A stretch of 64,000 nt of DNA from Singulisphaera acidiphila DSM 18658 (GCF_000242455.2 NC_019892.1:558001-622000), one strand, 5' to 3'. Counted from the first letter of the stretch, positions 1-9,212 are shown. Made by a program: numbers and translations. Notes: generated from the sequence alone by a model not told the origin.

Positions 1-1
1 C

Positions 2-853
2 TGCCTGGCGGTGATCGGCAAGTACGTGCCCGGCCTTCGCTTCTTCGCAACCATGCTTGGCGAGGAGGCGGAACTCGACCCCCATGTCCGGTTCTATCAG
101 CGGCTCGTTTCTCTCGACCGGCAAGGGGCCGTTGAATTCGTCGAAGAGGCGCAGAAGAAGTGGCCCCGCGCCGAGATCTTCGACCGAATTTTGGTTCCCA
201 CGCTGATGTTGGCCGAGCGCGACGCCGTCCGGGACGATCTCGAGGAGCGGGTGCAAGCGTTCATCTGGCAGGTGATCGGCGAGATCGTCGATAACCTCGA
301 AGGGGTGCCGGAGCTAACTCTACAGTCGATGGCCTCTGCCCCGGCCACCGGCGAGTCTTCGGACGCCGCCGCTAAGGAGGCTTCCGCCCCCACGACCATC
401 GAGCTGATGGGCTTGGCGGTGGTTGATACCTCGGACGTCCTTGTCTTGAAGATGCTCGCGCAGTTGATTGCTCCGTTGGGATGTCATCTCGAGATCGTTG
501 CGGACGCGGGATCTCCCTTACAAGTCGTCGAGCAAGTGACGGAGCGGAACCCGGAAGTCGTTGTGCTGTCGCATGTGCCGCCTGAAGGGCTGGCTCAGTC
601 GCGTTACCTGGTCAGCCGGCTTCGGGCCCAACTCTCCACACTGCCGATCGTGGTCGGCCGTTGGGGCGAGACGGGGGGAGCCGCGGCCGCCGCCGAGCGC
701 TTGACGAACGTGGGGGCGACCCATGTCGTCTTTACGCTGGCCGACGCCCGCGACCGGATCCTGGCCAAAGTCTTTCCCGCCCCCGAGGAGCCCCTGACCT
801 CGGCCGGCGGCACCCCGCTCAAGGCGGCCGTCGCCGTCCCGACGCCGGCATGA
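2..853 (+). CDS. AI-2E family transporter (PerM-like), C-terminal part with extra cytoplasmic domain; 5' end outside window
   Basis: The frame is open from base 2 (C-L-A-V-I-G-K-Y-V-P), so the GTG at 11 is probably internal and the gene starts upstream of the window. The segment reading GKYVPGLRFFATMLGEE followed by FYQRLVSLDR resembles the tail that follows the last membrane helices in planctomycete AI-2E/PerM-type permeases; no membrane helix lies in the visible part. After an Ala/Ser-rich linker (about residues 105-130) comes an alpha/beta segment, roughly residues 132-255, with Rossmann-like alternation (IELMGLAVVDTSD ... EVVVLSHVPP ... LPIVVGRWG) that looks like a B12-binding or receiver-type fold without an evident phospho-acceptor. 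Family assignment is from recalled similarity; substrate unknown. Confidence 0.6.
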   Translation, partial: CLAVIGKYVPGLRFFATMLGEEAELDPHVRFYQRLVSLDRQGAVEFVEEAQKKWPRAEIFDRILVPTLMLAERDAVRDDLEERVQAFIWQVIGEIVDNLEGVPELTLQSMASAPATGESSDAAAKEASAPTTIELMGLAVVDTSDVLVLKMLAQLIAPLGCHLEIVADAGSPLQVVEQVTERNPEVVVLSHVPPEGLAQSRYLVSRLRAQLSTLPIVVGRWGETGGAAAAAERLTNVGATHVVFTLADARDRILAKVFPAPEEPLTSAGGTPLKAAVAVPTPA

Positions 854-855
854 GG

Positions 856-880
856 AGCGGGCTTTGGGCCCGCTTTCGCT
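856..880 (+). terminator. hairpin between convergent genes
   Basis: A 7-bp perfect stem (AGCGGGC / GCCCGCT) with a 5-nt loop, followed by TTCGCTT, starts 3 bases after the stop codon of the transporter gene. The next gene converges from the other side. The T-tract is weak. Confidence 0.45.
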
Positions 881-893
881 TCCGCGATTGAAA

Positions 894-2237
894 TCAGGTC
901 GTCTTGGGGTGACCGGTCAACGCGCGCAGAGCGCTTTCGGTGGCCTCGAGCGTTTGATCGATGTCGGCCTCGCTGTGCGCGAAGCTGATGCTCCCTTGCT
1001 TGACGATGACCGGGAAGTGGTAGATGCCGCGCTCGATCAGAGCCCGTCGGTAGCGGGTGTCGAATGCCGCGTCGTGGTGGTCGAGGATGTCCCACCAGTC
1101 CGCTGGCTCCACGGTCGAGAAGTAGACGCAACTGGCGCTGCCGACGCGACTGATGACTGCCGGGACGCCATAGCGGTTGAACAAGTCACGTTGCCCGGCC
1201 TCGAGCCGCTGGGCCAGTCTTTCGAGCTTGTCGTAGACCCGTTGCGCGGGGTCCATCAGCTTTTTGAGGCAGGCGATTGCCGCGGCCACCGGCACGGGGT
1301 GGCAGTTGTAGGTGCCGGCGATCAAGACCCGCTTGGCGGGGTCGGGGCTCGTCGCCAGGTCCAGCAAGGCCGACTTGCCCGCCATCGCGGCCAGCGGGAA
1401 GCCGTTAGCGACCGCCTTGCCGTAGGTGGAGAGGTCGGCCGTCACCCCGGCTACCGCTTGGTAGCCGCCGAGGCTGGAGCGGAACCCTGTTTTCACCTCG
1501 TCGAAGATCAGGACGAAGCCGTACCGATCGGCCAGGTCGCGGAGCCCTTGCAAGTAGCCCGGCTTCGGCTTGACCACGCCGATGTTCTGGAGCACCGGCT
1601 CGGTGATCAAGGCGGCGATCTCACCACGCTTGGCGACTTGCTCCACGGCCGCCAGGTCGTTGAACGGCACCGAGTGAGTCAGCGCTTGCTCGACCGGGGG
1701 AATTCCGGCCGTGAACGGGACGCCCGGATAGGCGTCGCCGTGGATGGCAACCCCGCCGAGCTGCTCACGCGTGCTCATCAAGTTCGTGGCCACAGCATTG
1801 TGGTGGCCGTTATACCCCCCTTGCATCTTGATGATGTGCGACCGGCCGGTCCAGGCGCGGGCTACGCGGATCGCCTGCGAGGTCGCTTCCGAGCCAGTGT
1901 TGAAGAACTGGACCTTCTCGGCATGAGGGACCGCTTTGAGGAAGAGCCGGGCGAGCTCGCCTTCTTCCAAGGTCGGCCCGCTCCCGTAGTTCGACAGGTC
2001 GCTCTGCAGCGCTGCGATCACCGCGGCGTTCTGGTCTTCGTCGCCATGGCCGAGGATGTAAGGGGCGAAGCCGGCATGATAGTCAATATATTCATGGCCG
2101 TCGATGTCCCAGAGTCGCGACCCCTTGGCGCGGACGAACGCGATCACGGGATCGGCCTTGCGATTGAGCGACGCGAGTCCGCCAGGGACGAGCTGGGCGT
2201 TGGCCGCCAGAAGTTCCTCGGATCTAGGCCAATTCAT
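894..2237 (-). CDS. class III (PLP-dependent) aminotransferase, glutamate-1-semialdehyde aminomutase-like
   Basis: The 447-residue protein has the fold-type I class III aminotransferase pattern: NTGSEATSQAIRVAR (about 113-127), the cofactor aspartate in IFDEVKTGFR (D246), and a Schiff-base lysine candidate K274 in TYGKAVANGFP. The arrangement and the N-terminal VPGG...F.RAKGSRLWDIDGHEYIDY resemble HemL, but the protein is longer than usual HemL and sits alone, away from haem genes. It is more likely one of the HemL-like aminotransferases of unknown substrate. The ATG at 2237 is the natural start. It converges with the transporter gene upstream in the window. Confidence 0.85.
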   Translation of the reverse strand: MNWPRSEELLAANAQLVPGGLASLNRKADPVIAFVRAKGSRLWDIDGHEYIDYHAGFAPYILGHGDEDQNAAVIAALQSDLSNYGSGPTLEEGELARLFLKAVPHAEKVQFFNTGSEATSQAIRVARAWTGRSHIIKMQGGYNGHHNAVATNLMSTREQLGGVAIHGDAYPGVPFTAGIPPVEQALTHSVPFNDLAAVEQVAKRGEIAALITEPVLQNIGVVKPKPGYLQGLRDLADRYGFVLIFDEVKTGFRSSLGGYQAVAGVTADLSTYGKAVANGFPLAAMAGKSALLDLATSPDPAKRVLIAGTYNCHPVPVAAAIACLKKLMDPAQRVYDKLERLAQRLEAGQRDLFNRYGVPAVISRVGSASCVYFSTVEPADWWDILDHHDAAFDTRYRRALIERGIYHFPVIVKQGSISFAHSEADIDQTLEATESALRALTGHPKTT

Positions 2238-3060
2238 TTCTGCAGATTCCCAAGGTCAACAGGGGCGTCAGGTCGAACGGAGGCTTTCCAATCTTACCGA
2301 CCTCGCGGTGCGTTGACAGCCGCCTGGTGAGACGATCGGGGTTCCTCGGTCCCCGCTCGCGGGGAAATCGGCGAGCCTGGCCTGCGCCCCTCACCTCTCG
2401 CTCACGACCTCCGCTCGTTTCATGCTCCGCCGTCACTTTGAGGAAGCAAAAGCGATCGACGTCGATTTTGGGGGATGGCTCTGCCTTTTGGAGTGGCCTT
2501 GGCTTCCGTTCATGGCCAACTCGGGCTTGGCGGCTTCAGCACGACGGGGGCTTTTTGAGGGGCTTTGGCGCGATTCTGCGAAGGCTGCACGATGCCTCGC
2601 CACTGGGCGCAACCGCTAAAAAAGGGGACGGAAAAGGCAGCGATTACGGCGATTATTCGCATGACGGAGTCCTGGTTGACCAGGCGAGCCTTGCGTCCTC
2701 GGGCCGGCTCGTCAGGCTTGACGAGCGCGGACAGGCCCGCTGTGTGGATCCTCTTTGGAGGGCAATCGGTGTGCCGATCACGAGTGGTATCGATAGGGCT
2801 TTAAGCCTCTCGCTTGATATAATCATCAAGAGCCCGACAGAAGCCTTTGGCGGTCGCCTCGATTGGAGATCCGAATTAATGACGGACTCAGGTTTGCGGC
2901 AAGATTCTACGGCGGTTCGATGTGATGTGACTAAGGAGCAAGAGACGATCGGTCTGATCTCAAATCACATCGACTTGTGCGTCAATCGGCAAGACCGATT
3001 CCGGTGGCTCGAGGGTCGATCGCTCCGTCCGATCGCCGTCGACGCCCGGGGGAAACTCTC
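2238..3060. other. gene-free spacer of about 820 bp
   Basis: No frame here has recognisable protein features; the longest open frame (2327-3064, +) has random-looking composition. The spacer holds a copy of AAAAGGGGACGGA near 2622, a motif seen again near 30005 on the minus strand. It also holds a 10-bp inverted repeat (TCGATGTGAT at 2917-2926, complement at 2964-2973) about 90 bp before the amidohydrolase start, possibly an operator. Confidence 0.5.
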
Positions 3061-3906
3061 ATGATCGTCGACGTTCACAGTCATGCTTGGCAGTACCCGC
3101 TCCACTTCAACGACGACTTTCGCCGCCAGGCACGCCGGGCGAGAGCGGGCGTCGAGGTCGACCTCACCGTCCGGTTCGAAGACTATCAGGCTTCAACCCT
3201 GCCGGGGGCCAAGGCGATCGTCTTCGGCGGCAAGGCGAAGCTGAGTGGACTCTGGGTCGACGACCTGTACGTGGCCCGCTACGTCAACGCCCATCCCAGG
3301 ACGCTGATCGGCTTCCTCTCCGTCGACCCCACCCAGGAGGGCTGGGAAGCGGAGATGGAGCAAGGGCACCAGGACCTTGGCCTTCGCGGGATCAAACTGC
3401 TGTCGATGTACGCCGGGTTCCGACCCGATGAACCGCGGCTCGACCCGCTCTGGCGCTACGCGACACGGCACAACCTTCCCGTCCTGCTCCACACAGGTAC
3501 GACCTTCATCGCGCAGGCCCCGCTGGAGTGTACGCTCCCCCGCCACCTCGACGCCGTCGCGATCCGCTTCCCGGATGTGAAGATCATCATGGCGCACCTC
3601 TCGCATCCGTATGAGGGGGAATGCGTCGCCACCATCCGCAAGCATCCGAACGTCTACGCCGACGTCAGCGCTTTGCACTATCGGCCGTTTCAGCTTTACC
3701 AGAGCCTGATGCTCGTGCAGGAATACGGCGTCTGGGAGAAACTCCTCTTCGGGAGCGACTACCCTTTCACCACCGTCAACGCCTCGATCGACGGTCTGCG
3801 CAAGCTCAACGCCATGACTCAGGGGACCGGCTTGCCGAAACTGAATGAAGAGGCGATCGAGGCGATGATCGAGCGGGATGCGCTCGGCATCCTTGGACTC
3901 GCCTGA
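3061..3906 (+). CDS. amidohydrolase family (amidohydrolase 2, COG2159-type) metal-dependent hydrolase
   Basis: The 281-residue protein begins MIVDVHSHAWQYP, the HxH metal-binding motif right at the N-terminus as in amidohydrolase-2 enzymes. Further metal/active-site candidates are H in LLHTGTTF, H in IIMAHLSHPYEGE and the terminal aspartate in LLFGSDYPFTTV. The start at 3061 is preferred over the upstream in-frame start at 2977 because GGGGGAAA lies just before it and the family motif starts at residue 5. Family members include decarboxylases and hydrolases of aromatic or lactone substrates; nothing here identifies the substrate. It is transcribed alone. Confidence 0.85.
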   Translation: MIVDVHSHAWQYPLHFNDDFRRQARRARAGVEVDLTVRFEDYQASTLPGAKAIVFGGKAKLSGLWVDDLYVARYVNAHPRTLIGFLSVDPTQEGWEAEMEQGHQDLGLRGIKLLSMYAGFRPDEPRLDPLWRYATRHNLPVLLHTGTTFIAQAPLECTLPRHLDAVAIRFPDVKIIMAHLSHPYEGECVATIRKHPNVYADVSALHYRPFQLYQSLMLVQEYGVWEKLLFGSDYPFTTVNASIDGLRKLNAMTQGTGLPKLNEEAIEAMIERDALGILGLA

Positions 3907-4121
3907 ATGAAAAGGGGGAAGAACTCCAGGGTTGCTCAAAGATTCACTTTGGTTTTTGTGATCTCCGTGGTTTACGGTGCGGAGACCACTTTCCCTGGAT
4001 AAGGAATAATTTAGACTGCGCTCATCAGGGCTTCAGGTCCGCTCGCTAAGATCGGTCATCGCCGGTGGGACTTCGATGTGCCTTCGGCGCGATTCACCAT
4101 GTCCCAAACAAGCGGAGAGTG

Positions 4122-4634
4122 ATGATGATGACTCGATTTGCGCGATGGACGGCTCTTTCGGGACTCGTTGGTTCGCTGGTGCTGGGTGCGGTGGCCGGGG
4201 CCGACGAAGAGAGTATCCCCGTAGACAAACTGCCCGCGGCCGTGCTCAAAGCTGCCAAGGCCAAGTTTCCCAAGGCGAAGATCGACGAAGCAGCCAAAGA
4301 GGTTGAGGATGGCGTGACGACCTATGAGGTCTCGCTGAAGGTCGAGGGGCACTCCGTCGATTTGGCGATCAAGCCGGACGGCACGATCGTGGAGATCGAG
4401 AAGGAAATCGCCGCCGATGCGCTCCCCGAGGCGGTCAAGAAGACCTTGGCGGCCAAGTATCCCAATGTGAAGATCAAGAAGGCGGAAGAAATCACCAAGG
4501 GAGGGGACGGCTCCGTCAGCTACGAGGTTGTCGTGGGGTCGGCGGAAGTCGTGCTGGACGCCAAGGGGAAGATTGTCAAGACTGAAGAAGACGAAGATGA
4601 TGAGAAAGAAGCGAAGCCCGCCAAGGGCAAGTGA
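4122..4634 (+). CDS. secreted PepSY-like domain protein
   Basis: About 170 residues. A signal peptide (MMMTRFARWTALSGLVGSLVLGAVAGA) is followed by two similar PepSY-like repeats: 'LPAAVLKAAKAKFPKAKI' with 'DLAIKPDGTIVEIEKEI', then 'LPEAVKKTLAAKYPNVKI' with 'EVVLDAKGKIVKTE'. The tail is Lys/Glu/Asp-rich. ATGATGATG at 4122-4130 gives three possible starts; GGAG about 5 bases before 4122 favours the first or second. It lies 146 bp upstream of a two-component pair in the same orientation, and PepSY-like periplasmic proteins often sit beside such systems. A hairpin separates them, so separate transcription is likely. Confidence 0.8.
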   Translation: MMMTRFARWTALSGLVGSLVLGAVAGADEESIPVDKLPAAVLKAAKAKFPKAKIDEAAKEVEDGVTTYEVSLKVEGHSVDLAIKPDGTIVEIEKEIAADALPEAVKKTLAAKYPNVKIKKAEEITKGGDGSVSYEVVVGSAEVVLDAKGKIVKTEEDEDDEKEAKPAKGK

Positions 4635-4715
4635 TTGAAAGCGACGTTGCCAAAGGGCCGAGCGGCGGGGCTTGCCCCGCTCGCAACGGTGAAGTGGTGA
4701 AGAGTTTCCCCAAAC

Positions 4716-4745
4716 GCCCCCTCGCGTGTTGAGCGACGAGGGGGC
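4716..4745 (+). terminator. 9-bp perfect hairpin after the PepSY gene
   Basis: GCCCCCTCG (4716-4724) pairs perfectly with CGAGGGGGC (4737-4745) across a 12-nt loop. A second small hairpin (GCGGGGC/GCCCCGC) lies just upstream near 4671-4686. Few T residues follow, so this may be a weak intrinsic terminator. Confidence 0.45.
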
Positions 4746-4780
4746 AGTTTGCTGGGAGGGGGAAGGGCGGTTTCAGCGTC

Positions 4781-5482
4781 ATGGAAACCCGGATCTTGGT
4801 AGTCGAAGACGACGTCGAAATTGCCGATTCGTTGATCCGTGGATTGAGCGAAGAGGGGTATCTGGTCGAACACGCCCCGGACGGTGATACCGCCAGGGTG
4901 GCGCTCCTGGACCTGAACTGGGATTTGATCGTCCTTGACTGGTGGCTCCCCGGCCCTGACGGCCTAGTCTTGCTCAAACGATTCCGCCAGTCGGGAGGCG
5001 AGTCGCCTGTCCTCTTCCTGACGGCGCGTGACGCCGTCTCCGACCGGGTCCGCGGTCTGGACGGCGGGGCCGACGACTATCTCTGCAAGCCGTTCAGCTT
5101 CGAGGAACTGCTGGCCCGAGTGCGCGCCTTGGTCCGCCGGGGTGGGCACGGAACGGGGGGCGTGTTGAAGTACGGCGACGTCCGCGTCGATGCGATCGCA
5201 GGACGGGCGGAGCGGGCCGGAAAGGCGCTCGACCTGACACCCAAGGAGCAGGCGCTCCTCGTCTACTTCCTGAGGCACCCGGGGCAGGTCCTGACGCGAA
5301 CGCGGATCTATGATCATGTCTGGGATGAGAGCTTTGACGGTCTTTCCAACACGCTGGAAGTCCATGTCAAAGAGCTGCGCCGCAAGCTGGAATCGCAGAA
5401 TGGCACCCGGCTGATCCACACCTTGCGTGGCCGGGGCTACCTGTTCGGCGAATCGCCCCGAGGGCCGGAAGGAATGCCATGA
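4781..5482 (+). CDS. OmpR/PhoB-family response regulator
   Basis: 233 residues. The receiver domain occupies residues 1-115, with acidic pocket E9-D10-D11, phospho-acceptor D53 (IVLDWWLPGPDG), T81 and K103 (LCKPFSFEEL). A winged-helix DNA-binding domain follows (about 130-225, LDLTPKEQALLVYFLRHPGQVLTR ... VHVKELRRKLE ... IHTLRGRGYLF). The stop overlaps the start of the histidine kinase gene by 4 bases (ATGA), so the two are translationally coupled. It probably controls nearby genes, perhaps the PepSY-like gene upstream; the target is inferred only from position. Confidence 0.95.
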   Translation: METRILVVEDDVEIADSLIRGLSEEGYLVEHAPDGDTARVALLDLNWDLIVLDWWLPGPDGLVLLKRFRQSGGESPVLFLTARDAVSDRVRGLDGGADDYLCKPFSFEELLARVRALVRRGGHGTGGVLKYGDVRVDAIAGRAERAGKALDLTPKEQALLVYFLRHPGQVLTRTRIYDHVWDESFDGLSNTLEVHVKELRRKLESQNGTRLIHTLRGRGYLFGESPRGPEGMP

Positions 5483-6978
5483 GCCTCGCCTCTCGGCTCT
5501 CGATGTCGTTCCTGGCTGCGCTTGCGATCGTCCTGATCGGCTTCTCCGCGACACTCGACGGTTTGGCGGTCCATCACCTCTATCGGCTGATCGACGAGCG
5601 GCTCGACTCGGCTCTGACGACTCTGACGGCCGCCGCCGAGGTGGGGCCGGAGGGGGTTGAGTGGGAACCGGATGAACGCGTGCTGGGCGTGGGCCTGGAT
5701 GCGGGGGCCGACCAACTCCGCTGGGTCGTCCGCGACGCAGGGGGGCGATTGATCGACCGGTCGCCCAACCTCAACCCCCGCCGCCTCTCGCTCGATCTTC
5801 CCGAAGAGCCGACCGCCGGCCGATTCTCGGGGCGTGACGGCCGCCCCTGGATGGTCAAGTCGCGGCGGCTGACCGTTTCGGATGCGCTCCAGGGAAAGGA
5901 GCCGGTGGATTCGCCCGAGGCGCTCGCTCGCGGGAGACATTCCGCGTTGATCCTGGTCGCCTACGCCCCTCTGGGGCCGACGGAGGCGACACTGAACCGC
6001 CTTCGGCTGACCCTGATCGCCTTGTCGACGGCCCTCTGGCTGGTGGCCGCCGCGGTCAATCGCAGGCTCTGCCGACGCGGGCTGGCTCCCTTGACGGAGA
6101 TGGCCATGGCCGCGCGCGACGCCGACGCGGAGGATCGCCGCGAGCGCTTGCCCGTCCCGAAAACGGGGGACGAGCTCGAGGATCTGGGGCAGGCGTTCAA
6201 CGGTCTGCTCGATCGCCTGCACGAGACGCTCCAGCAGCAGCGGCGGTTTACCGGTGACGCTTCGCACCAGTTGCGCACCCCTCTGGCCGGTCTGCTCGGC
6301 CAGGTCGACGTCGTCCTCCGGCGCGATCGACCTCCCGAAGAATACCGCCGCGTGCTCGGCATCGTTCGCCACAAGGCGGTCCACCTCCAGCAGATCATCG
6401 AGAGCCTGCTCTTCCTGGCGAGGACCGAGGCAGAAGCCGGGCGCCCGGAACCGGTGGTCATCGACCTGGCCTGCTGGGTGCCCGAGCACCTTGGGGGATG
6501 GTCTGGCCATGCGCGCGGATCGGACCTGCGGATGGAAGCATCATGCCCCGGCCCGCTCTGGGTGCGGGTCCATCCCCTCCTGCTCGCCCAGGCGGTCGAC
6601 AACCTGCTCGACAACGCCTGCAAATATAGTCCTCAGAATACGTCAATCCTTGTTCGGACGGGGCGGCAAGGCGGTCTCGTCTCGCTCGCCGTGAAGGATC
6701 AGGGGGATGGGCTCTCTGCCGAAGGGCAGGCCCGGGCCTTCGAGCCCTTCTACCGTGCCCCTGAGGCCGCCCGCCGCGACCAACGAGGGGTCGGGCTGGG
6801 CCTGGCCGTGGCTCGAAGGATCGTCACGGCGTTCGGCGGCACCATCTCTGCGCAAGGGGCGTTGGGGCAAGGAAGCTGCTTCACCATCGAACTCCCCGCC
6901 GCTCCTGTTCCGCCTCCGCTTCAAGAAGACCCGGTGGCCCCGCAGCCGGTCGCCACGGCCGACCGGCCGCCTGGGTGA
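5479..6978 (+). CDS. membrane sensor histidine kinase, EnvZ/QseC-like
   Basis: 499 residues. TM1 is at about 9-29, a periplasmic sensor at about 30-172, TM2 at about 173-194, then HAMP (NRRLCRRGLAPLTEMAMAAR), and HisKA with H263 in FTGDASHQLRTPLAGLL. The HATPase domain has an N box (DNLLDNACKYSP), a G1-like box (VKDQGDGL) and a G2 box (GVGLGLAVARRIV). The tail is Pro-rich. It overlaps the response regulator by 4 bases and forms a standard two-component pair with it; the signal is unknown. Confidence 0.94.
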   Translation: MSLASRLSMSFLAALAIVLIGFSATLDGLAVHHLYRLIDERLDSALTTLTAAAEVGPEGVEWEPDERVLGVGLDAGADQLRWVVRDAGGRLIDRSPNLNPRRLSLDLPEEPTAGRFSGRDGRPWMVKSRRLTVSDALQGKEPVDSPEALARGRHSALILVAYAPLGPTEATLNRLRLTLIALSTALWLVAAAVNRRLCRRGLAPLTEMAMAARDADAEDRRERLPVPKTGDELEDLGQAFNGLLDRLHETLQQQRRFTGDASHQLRTPLAGLLGQVDVVLRRDRPPEEYRRVLGIVRHKAVHLQQIIESLLFLARTEAEAGRPEPVVIDLACWVPEHLGGWSGHARGSDLRMEASCPGPLWVRVHPLLLAQAVDNLLDNACKYSPQNTSILVRTGRQGGLVSLAVKDQGDGLSAEGQARAFEPFYRAPEAARRDQRGVGLGLAVARRIVTAFGGTISAQGALGQGSCFTIELPAAPVPPPLQEDPVAPQPVATADRPPG

Positions 6979-6995
6979 GTGGGAAAGGGCATGCA

Positions 6996-8795
6996 TCAGG
7001 ATTTTTGAGAAGGGTCGACTTCGGGGCTGGATTCGCGGAGCCAGGCGTAGAGCGTCCGGCGGGTGACACCGAGGAGCTCTGCGGCCCTGCTCTTGTTTCC
7101 CCCCGCCTGCTGCATGGCGCGGCGGAGGGCCCTCCGGCGGGCGGCCAACGGATCGAGGTCCAGGTCATTGTCTCGGAGTGGGCGTGCCTCGTTCGATCGG
7201 CGCGAGACGGGTTCGAAATGCTTGCCATCGAGGATCGGACCGTCTTCGAGCATGATGGATTGGGTGAGCACATGTTCGAGCTCGCGGACATTGCCTGGCC
7301 AGTCGTGCTCGATGATCTTCGCGTAGAAGTCGGAGGATAGGCTGAGCACCATCCGCTTGAACTGGACGCTGAGCCGGCCCAGGATGTGTTCGGCCAAGAA
7401 CGGGATGTCTTTCAAGCGGGAGCGGAGCGGTGGCAGTTCGATGGTGACGCCGTTCAGGCGGTAGTACAGGTCTGCGCGGAACTCCCCTTCGTCGATGAGC
7501 TGGGACAAGGGCCGGTTGGACGCGGCCAGGATCCGGACGTCCACTGACTTGGGACGCTCACCGCCGACCGGAGTGATCTCGCGCTGCTGAATCGCGCGGA
7601 GCAATGCCACCTGGCCATGCGGGCTGAGGTCGGCCACTTCGTCGAGGAAGAGCGTCCCCCCATGGGCCAGCTCGAACTTGCCGAGCCTGCGCCGGTGGGC
7701 ACCGGTGAACGCCCCCTTTTCGTGGCCGAACAGCTCTGACTCGAACAGGCTGTCGGGGATGGCGCCACAGTTGACCGTGACGAACGCACGATGACGCCGC
7801 AAGCTCAGTCGGTGAATCTGCGTCGCGACTAGTTCCTTACCTGATCCCGATTCCCCCTGAATGTAGACGCTGACGTCGAACGGGGCCACCCGCTCCACCC
7901 GTCGGTAGAGCTCGAGCATCTGGTCGGAAACGCCGACCAAAGGGCCGAATCCGGCGGGGTGGACCACGTCGCCTGCGCGGAGCAAGAGGCTCTTGAACCG
8001 GCGGACCAGGGAGACGATCGCACTCTGGAACGGGAGCCGCTCGAAGACCGAACCTCCCGCGAACCCATCAATGGCGCTATGGGCGAGCAATTGCTCCAGG
8101 TCCTCGGGCGTCGTGATCGGCCCGCCGAATGCCAGGCAGACGGGTGCGTGGCCGGTTTGATGCACTTCCTCAAGCATGGCATTGAGTAGAGTGCATGAAT
8201 GCTGGATATGATCACGTCGTTCCTGGACGTCGTGGACCTCGTGGGTCAGGCCGAGGCCCATGATCATCGCGTCGACGCCGGCCGTGGCGAATCTCGACGC
8301 CGAGCCGTCGCCGACCACGGCGAACCCGAAGGTGGCGAACCCCATTGCCTTGGCGCGATGGAGCATCCCGATCTCGGCCTCGGTCCCCAACCCCGCGGCC
8401 TCCAGCGCTCCGCGAAAATGGCCGTCGATGAAACCGACGGTCGGCCAGTTGACGACCCCTTCCACACCGAGTTGCCGCAACCTGGCCAGCCGCTCCTCGA
8501 GCGAATGGGTGGGGTCGTTGACCAGCAGGCCCGCGATGACCGGCATCCGACCGCGGCGCGGGAGGAGATGCTCCCGAAGCAGGTCCTCGGTCTGGTCGTT
8601 GGCGTTCCCGTACGGCAGAAAGGCGGCGAACGACCCGCTCCCCTGGCTCCGATAGAACCCGGAGTTGAGCGCGAACAGCAAGTCGGCGCCGGCATCAAGC
8701 GCACCGCTCGTGACCAACCCCGACCCCGCAACCACCCCAACCAGCGGCGATCTCTGGCCGCGGTGTGACGCGAATAGTTTATGAATATTGTTCAT
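6996..8795 (-). CDS. sigma-54-dependent activator with PEP-hydrolase-like TIM-barrel sensor domain
   Basis: 599 residues. Residues 1 to about 262 match the 'phosphoenolpyruvate hydrolase family' barrel and align by eye with the gene at 9213: [20 protein letters not shown] against [20 protein letters not shown], and [13 protein letters not shown] against [13 protein letters not shown]. Residues about 280-510 are the AAA+ sigma-54 interaction domain: Walker A GESGSGKE (314-321), GAFTGA loop (361-366), Walker [11 protein letters not shown], and WPGNVREL (499-506). A Fis-type helix-turn-helix lies at about 565-588 ([21 protein letters not shown]). It should activate sigma-54 RNA polymerase in response to a ligand of the barrel. 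It is divergent from the paralogous enzyme gene, with a -24/-12 promoter between them. Confidence 0.93.
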   Translation of the reverse strand: MNNIHKLFASHRGQRSPLVGVVAGSGLVTSGALDAGADLLFALNSGFYRSQGSGSFAAFLPYGNANDQTEDLLREHLLPRRGRMPVIAGLLVNDPTHSLEERLARLRQLGVEGVVNWPTVGFIDGHFRGALEAAGLGTEAEIGMLHRAKAMGFATFGFAVVGDGSASRFATAGVDAMIMGLGLTHEVHDVQERRDHIQHSCTLLNAMLEEVHQTGHAPVCLAFGGPITTPEDLEQLLAHSAIDGFAGGSVFERLPFQSAIVSLVRRFKSLLLRAGDVVHPAGFGPLVGVSDQMLELYRRVERVAPFDVSVYIQGESGSGKELVATQIHRLSLRRHRAFVTVNCGAIPDSLFESELFGHEKGAFTGAHRRRLGKFELAHGGTLFLDEVADLSPHGQVALLRAIQQREITPVGGERPKSVDVRILAASNRPLSQLIDEGEFRADLYYRLNGVTIELPPLRSRLKDIPFLAEHILGRLSVQFKRMVLSLSSDFYAKIIEHDWPGNVRELEHVLTQSIMLEDGPILDGKHFEPVSRRSNEARPLRDNDLDLDPLAARRRALRRAMQQAGGNKSRAAELLGVTRRTLYAWLRESSPEVDPSQKS

Positions 8796-8842
8796 CTTAG
8801 TATCCGGGAAACGTCACCGGAACGTGGGGGCTGTGTACTCAG

Positions 8843-8872
8843 GTGGATACTGTGGCACAGTGGATACACAGT
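8843..8872. promoter_or_regulatory. candidate upstream activator sites (repeats and palindrome)
   Basis: GTGGATAC occurs directly repeated at 8843-8850 and 8860-8867. Overlapping these is a 13-bp perfect palindrome, ACTGTG-G-CACAGT (8849-8861), and a second CACAGT at 8867-8872, 11 bp from the first, which is one helical turn. An inverted GTATCC lies at 8800-8805. The cluster is about 105 bp upstream of the -24 element, a usual distance for enhancer-binding proteins. Binding by the adjacent activator is inferred. Confidence 0.5.
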
Positions 8873-8960
8873 GTCTAGCCGATGCTCGTGTTTCTTCAAG
8901 TTTACATAAAGACTTGGTGAGGAAGCTGCTTACAGATTATTTGGTTTGGTCTGGACATGT

Positions 8961-8976
8961 TGGCGCAAGTTCTGCA
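8961..8976 (+). promoter_or_regulatory. candidate sigma-54 (-24/-12) promoter
   Basis: TGGCGCAAGTTCTGCA matches the pattern TGGCAC-R-N4-TTGC-W with two mismatches and the obligatory 10-nt spacing between GG and GC. It points toward the gene at 9213, whose divergent neighbour encodes a sigma-54 activator. The predicted start is near 8988, giving a leader of about 225 nt. Confidence 0.6.
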
Positions 8977-9212
8977 TGAAAGCAGATCGGCCGCGGGGCG
9001 TTGGCGGCCAACCGTCCCGACTCTGACTTCTCCGCGAAACTACCATCCATTTTTCAAGCACCCGCTTCCGGCAAAGCCACCGGGAGGCTGGGGCGGATTC
9101 CCTGCGTCGATTGACGGGGAGGCGCACGCCCGCCTCTAGTTTGGGAACGCCTGGAATGCTGTACTTCAGAGCGGACGACCTTGAATACACCGCCGTCCCT
9201 GGCGAATTGATT

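Noticed and set aside
864..2330. Plus-strand frame of 488 codons
   Set aside because: Exact antisense shadow of the class III aminotransferase, whose catalytic motifs are intact.
2327..3064. Plus-strand frame of 245 codons in the long spacer
   Set aside because: Random-looking composition, no motif, no signal and no good ribosome-binding site.
8851..8867. TGTGGCACAGTGG as an alternative sigma-54 promoter
   Set aside because: The -24-like half is good, but no GC lies 10 nt after the GG; the copy at 8961 has correct spacing.
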